A stretch of DNA of 64,000 nucleotides from Pyrenula massariospora (Eukaryota; Ascomycota; Eurotiomycetes; Pyrenulales; Pyrenulaceae). Location: assembly GCA_021030905.1 (NCBI GenBank), contig JAGFMI010000004.1:2341019-2405018 (forward strand). Reading direction: 5' to 3'. The notes beneath the pieces were generated by a model. It searched no databases. It was not told where the DNA came from and worked only from the letters and a program-made list of their open reading frames with translations. How positions within the stretch are numbered: position 1 is the first letter of the stretch; each line of letters opens with the position of its first letter. Made by a program: the position numbers and the translations under genes. This document shows positions 34,194 to 44,064 of the stretch, in pieces.

Positions 34194-35196
34194 ATTCAGC
34201 AGCTCCGTAGTTCGTTATTAGAATTGAAAGCGACTGAGGTGCCTAAAAATGCTTTGTCTTCCAGCTCTTTTAGAGTTGTTGCCGATATGCTACGCAACCG
34301 AGAATGATCAAATTGATTGGTTAGCAGACAAGTGTGAGTGTGCATTTGAGCAGCCTGCCAAGACGTCTACCATTTCAATAAATGCGGCTGAGAACAAGGT
34401 GAGCGTGATCCGCGGGAGTTCATCCTCAGCGTGGGCGTTGCCTGCGTTGCGTTGGGATGGTACTTCTGCCCGCCCAATGCTTGTGAAGGCTGGGTGCAAT
34501 ACTTCTCCCTTTTAGCCATAGCCTCGCATTGATAAGAGTCGGGCGGCTGTACTTCCATGCTGTGTAACATAGAATTGGAAGAACTTGTTGATGTTGAGTG
34601 GAGTACTAATTGATGTGATTGAGACTGTTTCAAGCTTGTGCAGTCCCGCTAGGCCTTGTTCGACTTAGAGAGTGCCTCGTTGCTGGATCCAATTTGCATT
34701 GGACGCCACCTTTCTTCTTCCTTGTCCTAGCTTTGGCGTGGCTGACCCAGCGACCTTCCTCTGGGCTAAGACTGCCTTGTTGCCTTTTCCACAAGCGAAG
34801 CGAGCTTACCATTAACCACCCAAACGGTGTTAGCATCGTGGAGCGTTTCTATTGTCATGCGCCCGCAAAGTTTTCCACCTTCCTCGTTGGATTCGAAGGT
34901 GAAGTGCCATTCCTTTGGTGTTGGTTTCGTTTGGTTTCCGCTGAAGAAATTCTAAGGCTAGATTCTACGAATTTCGCTTGAATCTTCGAGGCAGCTAAGT
35001 CCTGTGAGAAAGTAACAATTCTCAAGACGTAGATCAGTCCATCGAGGTGATCTACGGGAGTTTTATTCCGTAGTTAAGCCTAACCTAATTTCTACCTACC
35101 TCATTATTACACCGATAACCGATTATTTCCTAGTCTAATCGTGTTGATCACCCCAGCTCTACCCGTGTAAAAAGGAACCTAAACCCCTCAACCATT
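34194..35196. promoter_or_regulatory. Shared intergenic region of the divergent GTPase pair
   Basis: 1003 bases between the two start codons. No supported gene lies in it; frames at 34249-34515 and 34619-34981 lack family character. The promoters of both GTPase genes must be here, so co-regulation is possible but not shown. Confidence 0.5.
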
Positions 35197-36739
35197 ATGG
35201 ATCAAAGCAGCTTGCTGACGATGCAGTATGTCGGGTTGAATAAGTTTATACTTGGGCGCTGACAGTAATTCAGAGCTTCTGCTGTGATCATCGCCGTTAT
35301 GGGTATGACTGGCTCGGGTAAGAGCTCCTTCATATCGGTTCTGACAGATCTTGACACGGGAATTAGCCAAGGCCTAAATTCATGTGAGTGTAAAACCAGC
35401 CATAACTACGATAGTGCAAATCTAATTCAATTTCGGTCTGTCAGGTACCGCAGCCTCGGGTATATATAGCTTCATAGACAGATCTGGTCAATTGATATAC
35501 CTTATTGATACTCCTGGATTTGACGATACATGGAGGACTGATGCTGATGTTCTGAAGGAAGTTGTTTTCTTCTTCACGCAGTTATATAGAAACGGTGTCA
35601 AATTAGCGGGAGTTGTGTATCTGCACCCAATTACAGAAAATAGAATCTCCAGATCCGTTAAAAAGAACTTTCAGATGCTGGAACAGATATGTGGGAGAAA
35701 AGCATTGAAGCGAGTAGTTTTGCTCACAACAATGTGGGACAATTTGGAGTCCGGCAGTGATGCTTATAGATCTGGGCTTTGGAGAGAAGAAGAGCTGATC
35801 CATACTGAGGATTTTTGGGGTACTATGTCTGACGAAGGTAGCCACGTCCTTAGATGGCTCGGAGAGCAGAAATCGGCGCTAGATGCTCTTGATATACTGC
35901 TAGTGGCGTACCACAAAGAAGGAGCAATGACACTACAGATCCAGAGAGAACTTGTGGATGAGCAGAGAGAGCTTTGGGAGACCTCAGCAGGTAGAGAGAT
36001 CGCAAATGGCCTAATGCAGCTTCAGGATACTTTTCGGAAAGAACTGAACGATCTCAGGGCCAATTACGATCGAGAAATATTCACCAAGAATCAGAAGCAT
36101 GCCCAAGAAATAGCCGTCGCCAAGGCTGAAGTGAAAATGAAGCTTCAGCAGGCAAGGGGAGCTGACCAAGAGCTCCATGTAAACCTGGATTCGTTTTATG
36201 CGGAGAAAATGGCTGAATTTGCGCGAGCGGTTGACAACATTGAACTAGAGATACAAGAAATGGAAAGAGACCTCAAGAGCAAAACAATCCGACATAAAGT
36301 ATTACAAGAGGAGGGACGAAGAAATATTGCGACATTCCGCGAGGCGGAAAACCAATTTCCGGTTTATGATGAGACTCGATTCTCACAAGCTAGAATAAAA
36401 GGGACAGCAAAGGAGGAGATGCGGCAAAGATTGCGAGAAGAACGAAAAGCATTTGTCAAGCAGTATGAAGAGGAACAAAAAGAGAATCGAGGACGAGTAC
36501 ATGCGCTTTGGACCGAGATTCAGCAGACGAGAATAAGGATTCTCCTGAAGAGAAATATAATACCCATCTTGTTAGCTTTAGGAGGAAGTGGGCTCATTGC
36601 AGCTGGGGCAGCCACAGGAATAATCCCAATAGCTGCCGTGGGGATCGGACTCGTAGGTGACGCAGTCGGCCACTTCAAAACGTCTTCAGAAAAACAAATT
36701 AAAAAGCAGGAAGACCCAGACTCAAAAAGACAAAGATAA
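35197..36739 (+). CDS. AIG1-like P-loop GTPase with C-terminal membrane hairpin
   Basis: Three exons (35197-35225, 35274-35383, 35445-36739; introns 48 and 61 nt) give 477 residues. P-loop VMGMTGSGKSSFIS lies at about residues 18-31, switch II LIDTPGFDD near 75-83, and VVLLTTMWDN replaces the guanine-specificity motif, as in the divergent neighbour. The second intron falls right after the P-loop region in the same phase as intron 1 of the neighbour, direct support for common origin. Residues from about 190 to 410 are a long charged coiled coil. Unlike the neighbour, the C-terminus is a Gly/Ala-rich hydrophobic hairpin (IPILLALGGSGLIAAGAATG, then IIPIAAVGIGLVGDAVG) and a basic tail, which suggests membrane insertion. 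Similar architectures occur in dynamin- and GIMAP-like proteins; function here is unknown. Confidence 0.88.
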
Positions 36740-38054
36740 AGAAATGGAGGACCGCAATGAATCTACAACACATTGACTGTGTCACTGGAACTATATCTGT
36801 AAAGAGCTTTGGACAACGACGACGCGCTGCCCGACCCTGGGGAGAATATGTCCGTCGTCTATTAATAGGCATCTCGCTTGTCACTACTATGTCTTTCGTA
36901 CTCCCCTCAGAACCGTTATCTGCCAGATCAGTGCGACCGAGACCAGAATGAGGACTCTCTAAACCTGCGGCTCTCATGCCTCTGACCAAGAATGTTTCCA
37001 CATCAACATTTGGGCCAAGGCAATTGTCGCAATTCCTATTCTGGCCCAAGTGTCCAGAAGATCTGGCAATCACTCCCACAAGGTCTCCAGCTTCCGCACG
37101 AACTTTGATTTCCGACTGAATGAGCGATCCATTGTCGACAATGAATGCAACAGTCTTTAATTTGTCTTTAACGGATATCAACGCAAGCGCTCCAAGGTAA
37201 TTGCTTTGCCATTTCCATCGATGATGAGAGGGCCACTAAAATTAACCAGAAACACATCGTAGAGCCTTCGCTCAAGGGAAAAGAAACAGCGTACAAGCCT
37301 TAAGCATAAGCAACGTGTTCTAAATATCTCGCTTCCGATCTCGATTAGCCGCACCAGTCCGACAGCGTCAAAATACCAGTACTGTGATTTTGAAGATCTA
37401 TGACTTTTCCATGACTAATTGGAGCATTCCAATTTTCAATTGGGTACAATACGAGGAGCTTCCGGTCACACAAGCACTGGAAGGGCTTTTTACTTTCAAT
37501 ATCACGGCGGAGCTATATGAATGGGACCTGCATCCGGACTGTCGAACATTGACTATCTGCCTAATCGATGCTCTTTGGGTTCCGGTGAAGATTTAGATTG
37601 ATTCAAGTGAAGGTTTTTCGGTCTACCAGGAACCCTAATCCTGAAGACTTCAATCATTTCTCATCATCTAAGTCTAACGACGTTCGCTCAAATACACTCT
37701 ACGCAGATTGCACGGATTGATCACTGCACCAGACCTTGTTACTGCGGAAATCAATGTACCCTACAGCTTTTCTTTCGTGGGGTGGTTTATGATAAGTAGG
37801 GTCAATCGCCATCGTTATGATCATCGCTACTTGTTCATATACGACGATACTTTCACCGTCAACAACACGTACACTTCTTTACCAGGTCTCTCTCTCTTCT
37901 AAGACTCCTACTCCGGAGGGATGTCCTTCATCCTTGCCTTAACCATTGCTGAGGCTCTGGCCCGATATTCGCCTCCATCTGTGAATTCGGCCCTTTACTA
38001 CCCCAGTACCGTCGCTGATCTCAATGCCAAATTGAACTCTCACTGTGAGCTGTT

Positions 38055-38540
38055 TCAACCGCATACCGAAAACCACTTCGATAATGCCATCAGATATGAT
38101 GACTTTGTGAAGATCCGGATGTCAAATCTCACCCGCAATGATTGGATGCACTTTACCTTTCGCGTCCAGCGCTTCGGCAGGGGCTGGTCCTCCGACTGTG
38201 GAGTCACGGTGCAAGTCGCGCTTGTCGTCTTAGACCTACACGCCTTGCCGACTGCTGCATGGCTAGTCAGGTCTTTCACAAAGAAGTCTATACCGGTTGC
38301 GTGGCGAGGCAAGGCGGAGATGCTGGTCTTGGCGTTATAGTTGTTAGCACTACCGAGGGGAGATCCGTTGAGGAACAACGTCAGCGCTGGAGTGGGCAAG
38401 GGAAGGACGTGAGCAGAGAGGTTGGCGGCGAGAGAGATAGACGATGGGGAAAGCTTTAGGCTGATTGTCTTGGGCGGCTCGCCGGTGGCGGAGGAGAAGA
38501 GGCTCCAGCCAAGGATAGGTAGAAGTATGAATGAGATCTA
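38055..38540 (-). other. Possible secreted-protein fragment
   Basis: A minus-strand frame begins with a hydrophobic leader-like stretch (FILLPILGWSLFSSATGEPP). It continues with about 100 codons of Ser/Thr-rich sequence containing two Cys (CRSKTTSATC) and a possible donor after KRWTRK. A TAG lies directly upstream of the leader, so no start codon is available in frame. It may be an exon of a spliced gene whose first exon I could not find, or a remnant. Confidence 0.25.
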
Positions 38541-38769
38541 GCACAAAAATATAGAAATGACATCATCCGATACATCGGGAAACCGAATCCTCAATGAGAC
38601 CCACGAGGACGAAGATAATATCATCCCTCAGCCAGCCTCACGGATCACCTTCGACCCTGATCGCCAAGAGGATGACACAAAATCCCCGAATACCTGCAGT
38701 TGGCAGCTGAGATGCAGCCAGACGTCCATGCTTCAAAATCCCGCTCCGTCCAATTCACCTGGCGCAACG

Positions 38770-38812
38770 CCATCACGCCTCACACAGGCCAATTCCCTCT
38801 CCTTTCGCAGCT
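38770..38812 (+). repeat. Diverged repeat, copy B
   Basis: Partner of 31712-31754. This copy sits in a longer frame (38700-38966) with protein-like composition around it (SVQFTWRNAITPHTGQF) and then RRPILVSVDIGSG. That pattern hints at an actin/Hsp70-like ATPase start, but it breaks off soon after. It is the less decayed copy. Confidence 0.8.
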
Positions 38813-40634
38813 TGGGTTTGAAGGAAATGCGCCCAATGAGCGGCCGGGCGGGCGTAGACCGATTCTGGTTAGCGTTGACATTGGGTCGGGCCTGCAGTCA
38901 GGCACGTCAGGGCTTCATAGAAGTACAGTGTCTCAGTGTATCCTCTCAACGGGAATTCGTCAGTGAGAGTTAGACAACTTGTCAGCTGTTGTTTTGTCTG
39001 CTCTTTGTTCTCAATCGGCTATATTTAGGCACCGATGCCTGCTTCGAGATAAACGAACTCGTCTTCGAGACGTGTGGCGTGCATGCGCCGCAAGTCCGAT
39101 GGCTGCTGAGATGTCACCGTGCCGGACCAATTCCTTCCTTCAAGCAGCTCATGTTACCCCCTCATGACGAAACGCATACTAAGGAGCATCTGGTTAAAGT
39201 GTCTTTGGAAAGCTGCTTCCTATCGCCAAGAATCGGGAGCATTTTAGACCGACTCAACGCTCGTGCTCTCGTACGTACGAAGCTTTTTCGCCAAGCCGAA
39301 GAAGGCTACCGCTCCAATGGAGTCTTTTGTCGTCGACTCTGGGGAGGGTCGCGGCTCGCAGAGGCTGACGATTTGCCCGAGAGTGCAGCGACTCCCAATG
39401 CCACGGGTTCCGACGCAGCTAGGTGGCCCAGCGAGATAAGCCAGTGAGAAGGGCTATTTCCGAGTCACGGAAAAGTCTAATTACTTTCTGAACCTGATTT
39501 ACTATACTCAGCATCCCTCCCCGCCACCATCTCGGAGGACTGATCTCGTGGTATTCAAAACCGCGCGTCAGGGCAAGCGCAAGTACTGGTGGAACTTGGT
39601 GGAAAGGAAGAAGCATACTGGAATGAAAGAGCATTAGCCGAAGACAAGGCACGCGCCAATAAGCTTAACGTTGACACGAAACAATAGCGGTGGGTCGAAG
39701 CGTAGAGAAGGCCGCCATGGGCGTGACATCCATGTGGAGGACACAATGGCGAGCCCTCGGACAAGGTGGACGGTTCGCTTCACAAGAGGATCGGTCACGG
39801 TATATCCATGCATGTCGCCAAACCCTCAGCAGCTCGAAGTTGATCTGGGTCAGAATTGTCAAGTCGCATTGGCTCAGCCAAGCGGATTGCTATCGGTCAG
39901 CGATAAGGGTTCGGACTCTCGCAATAAGCTCTCTTTTAATTCGGTGACTATGCGTCTTCAAATTGACGATCAAACATGATTAACGTAGAATTATCGCCAG
40001 CATCGCCATGTCTTAGATAGAAGATGCAGCTATGGCCGCAACACAGCCTTCAAGCCGCGTGGCGTGCAGGCAATTCTACGCCGATGAAGTCATCCCTGCA
40101 TGGGCCAGTTCCGAAGCGCATATTTGCCTCGAGACTTGTCCTCGCAGTTCTACAGCTCTTCATACATCATTGTACATTATCTTCATGCGCATTCATTGCC
40201 AAACAGAGTCTTGGCCCCCGCATCTCGCACCCATCTACCTCATCAGCAATATGGGGATACGATATCCGCGCGGACCGACCTCAGAGCAAAGGCCGTAACT
40301 CGTTTGCGAAGCTTGATTCGATCACGAAGCTCTAATGTTCTACTCAATGTTCCTTGAATACACGACACAGATGTGTCAGCTAGAAAGCCACAGCCTCCCA
40401 CAAGGAATTAGAATGATGGAACCGTACAAATACTATTACGGAGCCTCCCGGATGATGTCGCTTTCCTAGACCTCTTTCAAATCTATGCTGGACATCTGCT
40501 CTTCTACGACAAATAGCTAACTCAAGCAAAGATTCCTTCTTCACCATCATAGCCAATACGTCGGCTTGAAGAAGGTACATCGTCATCTATCGACGGTAGA
40601 CACCACCGCCTCTGAGCGGCAGACAAAATCCATA

Positions 40635-41170
40635 ATGCGTCTCCATCATTTCCCCCTCCTCACACTCGCCACCACAGCCCTTGCCCAACTTCCAAGTAGA
40701 GCCCCCATTCCATCTACCATCTGCATATCTCCCACAAACATCCCCTACTAACGCCCGCCGCAGCCTGGACCTGCAACTACCCCTCCTACTACTCCTGCGC
40801 CACCTCCTACGCCAGCGCCTACGTCTCCTACGGCACCTCCATCGCCAGCTCCTGGGTCTCCCACTACGAGCCCAGCACCACCCCGCACTCCGGCAGCTTG
40901 GTCACGGCGACCGTCACCACCACCGCGACCACGCAGAGTAGCAGCACGAGCTCTGACAGCAGTGAGACGAGTGAGAGCCCGAGCACGGTTGCGACTACGA
41001 CGGCCACTGAGACTGCGCTTGCTGCTAGCTCGAGTGCGAGTGCGAGTGCGAGTTCGAGCAGCTCGAGTGACAGTGCCGCTGCGCCGACGGCGCTTGGGAG
41101 GTGTGGACCCGAGATGGTGGTTGCTGGCGTAGCGGTTGTGGTAGCGGTTCTCGGAGCTATTGAAGTCTGA
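40635..41170 (+). CDS. Small GPI-anchored Ser/Thr-rich surface protein
   Basis: Two exons (40635-40695, 40764-41170) around a 68-nt intron with a clear CTACTAAC branch site encode 155 residues. Signal peptide: MRLHHFPLLTLATTALAQ, then LP. A short Cys/Tyr-rich module follows (TWTCNYPSYYSCATSYASAY, VSYGTSIASSWVSHYE). Next comes a long Ser/Thr/Ala-rich stalk (about 60-125) suited to O-mannosylation, and a hydrophobic C-terminus (MVVAGVAVVVAVLGAIEV) after a small-residue region, the usual GPI-attachment layout. The unspliced frame stops after 35 codons, which is why the intron is needed. The likely location is the plasma membrane or cell wall. I do not recognise the N-terminal module. The antisense 217-codon frame is a by-product of the repetitive codons. 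Confidence 0.75.
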
Positions 41171-42066
41171 TGGTAGAAGAGAAATGGCTGCTAAATAATA
41201 TAAATGGGGAGACTCGCAAAGGAGGTTGCTCGTGATTGGTTCAGGCGCACTCGGTACAGGAATGCTCACTAACGTGCAACGAGAATGCGGCGGTTTTTTT
41301 ATGACCTGATGAAAGTGTGTATGTAAAACGAAAAAAGAGTCGTCTTGCGCGAGGTACTCGTGCTGATCTATAGCATGATCTTGGTTTCGAGCTAAGACCA
41401 ACCAGCCTTATAGACTCTCTTGTCCAACTGATCTGAAAGGATCACCCAGCTAGGGTGTGCTAGCCCCATTATCAGAGGGTAGGGACGGTGGCATACTCAA
41501 GTTGTAGCTCGTCAATGGAAATGATTCTCCCTAGGTCGCCGGACGCAACCGTAAACGGACAAACCCCAAGTAGTCTAGCTTGAAGCAACTCAGGCGTAAT
41601 GTACACATCGAATATGCTCGAGGTCGTTCGCGCGGCGTGACGAATACTGAGCCTTCCCTACCCTGGCAACTCCGGAGGTCTCGATCACGTCGTCGCCTTC
41701 GCGCCGGATTAAGGAGAGCCCTCTTGTATGGTGTATCAGGCCGCCTTGGCCTACAGCACCACCACCGAGCTGATCTCGTCCTTCAAACCTAGGGGGGGGG
41801 TTTGGTCAAAGTTCCCAAGCCTTGCCATAACTCTTGATAAGTTATCGTCAACCCTTATGAGCGTCAGCGCCACGCTGATCCATGCAACCTCGCTTCCGCC
41901 ACTCGGTATATCCTATGGAAAGAGAGCAATGGTTCCCGGTCTAGATTAGACAGTTCGCTCAATAGATTACATGGAACTGAAGTTTCAATATAGATTCGAT
42001 AGACGTTGGAGCAACACCCAGCCAAAGTCTTCAGCAACCCGGTCGACGAGATGATTTTGAAGCTCT
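41171..42066. other. Intergenic region, no gene seen
   Basis: About 900 bases between converging genes, with no coding frame of note. A run of nine G lies near 41792-41800. Confidence 0.5.
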
Positions 42067-44064
42067 TTAATCCAATATCACGGTCTGTGTCTCGAAAGGG
42101 AGAGGATCCTGACCAAGGCTATCCAGCCACCGCTCGTCGCTCACGGATGCATTTGGATCGGCAGTGGCTTTATAATTTTGAACCAGATACTCTCCGTCCA
42201 TTATCCCGTGAACATATGTTTCTCCCTTGAACTGAAAGGTGCCAGAGTCCTTCTTTCGCAAGACAAATGGCATTTCTCTCCCCATCAAGAGGAAAATTTG
42301 ATCATTCACCTCACAACTACGATGACATAAGCCCATGTACCCGGTGTCTGTGATGTAGAGCCTTTGCCGTGTCGTCCACTTCAAGATCAGACCGCCGATG
42401 TCGTTTCGCGATGAAACAACCAGGCCAACTGCCGCTGAATAACTCACTGGCTCTGGTTCGGGAATGTTCAGCCGCGACTTTAACCTTCGACGACGATCTT
42501 CGGCACGGGGTTCATCCCACAGTTGGTCTCCAATCCGCAGACGGTCGTATGCAAGCTTGATGGGCTCTCCGGTCGGAAGGTATATCCCACCCGTGGAAGC
42601 CTTCTCGGAGACAGTGCGGTGCCACTCTCCGCCGGTGAGCACCCTCGGTCCGATTCCAACGTTTCCTGAAAGATTGCCAGCTGGTTGCGTAAGCTCGGTT
42701 ATGTTGCCCACGTGGATCCCACGGAGTCGGAGCTGGCTTTCGTAGTCCGGGGTGGCGGAAGCCGTAGAGGAACCTGTGGAGTTGTATATACGGTTGTGTC
42801 CGTGTAACAATATTTTCGAGCTCATACCAAGTCTAAAACTGTTCCATTGGTCGTACAGTGAGAAGTCTGGTGTCCATGAAGGAAGATCCGGCGGTGGAAG
42901 GCCAGGTTTCTTAGATTTGGGTGGGTTGCTCGTGACGTTGATGAGTCGGAAAACAGAAAGGTCTCGATATCGCATGATGAACCATTTAGTGAAAGCTGCA
43001 AATGTCTTTTCCCACGGTTGACTGTAATCCACAAACTGCTGAATAAGATCATCGCTCTGAAAGTCTCTTGCACATCCCAAAAGCCCAAAGATCTTATCAC
43101 TTGGCCACGAAGTTTCGTTCCGGCTAAGAGCCTTGATGAGATTGAGTAGATCCACAGCTTGGTCCGATTCTGGAATGGATTCCACTTGCGAATGACGCTT
43201 CGACAAATGGAGATGAACGAAATTCAAGTACTGGATGTAATTGTACGTTTCTTTGAGATGCGACTCGTGTCCCGGTAGACGTTCCTTGTCGTATGCTGAC
43301 ACCATTTCGCATACCACCAGGAAGCGCTGCCATGACACTCTGTGGCTACCGCATGTCATGCTCGCTCGCTGAGACAGAGCCAGTTCCTGAAATGTCCAAG
43401 TCCGGGTGAACCAAGGTCGGTTCATGAGGTTTCGAAACGCAACCCACTCTACCGAATCTGCAGAGCTTAGATTTAGTGGGAGGTGCCTTGTCTCATCCTT
43501 TTCATCGTGGTATGCGCGCATCGTCTCTGATTGTTTGAAGAGCTCGAAGATCTGCTGAGTTAGGTCGGCTATTAGATTATATACTAGTGCGGTCTCTTCA
43601 TCCTCTTCCCCAAGCCAGACCAAGACTTCCTTGGCTTCAGAGTACGTCAGCCCCATCCTTCGAACTTGCGCTGCTTGCTCAGATTTGCTTTGCTGGTTGA
43701 TGCAGACCTGATCAACCCAAATGACTCTCACATCCGCTTCAAGCCGAAAATGTCGTAAGGCTTGGCTGAGCTCATTTGAAATCAATAAGTATTGACTCTC
43801 ACACAACATTGTAACGTCTTGTGCTGAGCCCCATCGATAAGATAGAGCGTCGTAGGCGTTAGGCTTGTCGGCATCAACGACTTTCAGCTCACACTTAAGT
43901 TCGTCGGTGAAGAGACCAGGGAGAAGGTACATGAGGCGGATTTGATTTTCACCGATATTAGCATATTCATAGGGAGTCGCTTCTACATCAACGTCAGAGT
44001 TTAGACATCATGCTTTTGGTCGAGAACGTAGTCAAGTCAGACCTTCTGAGTCAGAATTTGTCAT
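42067..44064 (-). CDS. HET-domain (heterokaryon incompatibility) protein
   Basis: Two exons, 44064-44043 and 43982-42067, around a 60-nt intron, give 645 residues. The tiny first exon (MTNSDSE) splices to EATPYEYANIGENQIRL, the normal lead-in to a HET domain; without it no start codon exists before residue 25. The HET domain spans about 44-205: YDALSYRWG, ISNELSQALRHFR, IWVDQVCINQ, VRRMGLTYSEAKEVLVWLG, and RPWFTRTWTFQELALS with the family's W-x-R-x-W-T-x-Q-E pattern. HET proteins trigger cell death on non-self recognition or sense infection; HET is a TIR-related fold. The C-terminal half (LRIGDQLWDEP, GYMGLCHRSCEVNDQIFLLMG, YVHGIMDGEYL) is the usual post-HET region. No STAND or repeat domain is attached. 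Confidence 0.92.

Larger units (their letters stand above)
36740..40634. other. Long gene-poor stretch with decayed coding fragments
   Basis: About 3.9 kb without a confident gene. Protein-like pieces are visible: minus-strand 36900-37200 (WKWQSNYLGALALISV, then about 70 more open codons), plus-strand 37384-37596 and 37708-37902, minus-strand 38055-38540 (listed), and plus-strand 38557-38966 around repeat copy B. None has a complete start, splice set and stop that I can join. It reads as a graveyard of broken genes, though one or two small real genes could be hidden. Confidence 0.45.

Noticed and set aside
38989-39447. 152-codon plus-strand frame
   Set aside because: No family match, no signal peptide or domain, and equally long frames overlap it; possible fragment at best.
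40748-41401. 217-codon minus-strand frame
   Set aside because: It is antisense to the Ser/Thr-rich stalk of the GPI-anchored gene; its Arg/Thr repeats are a by-product of that codon pattern.
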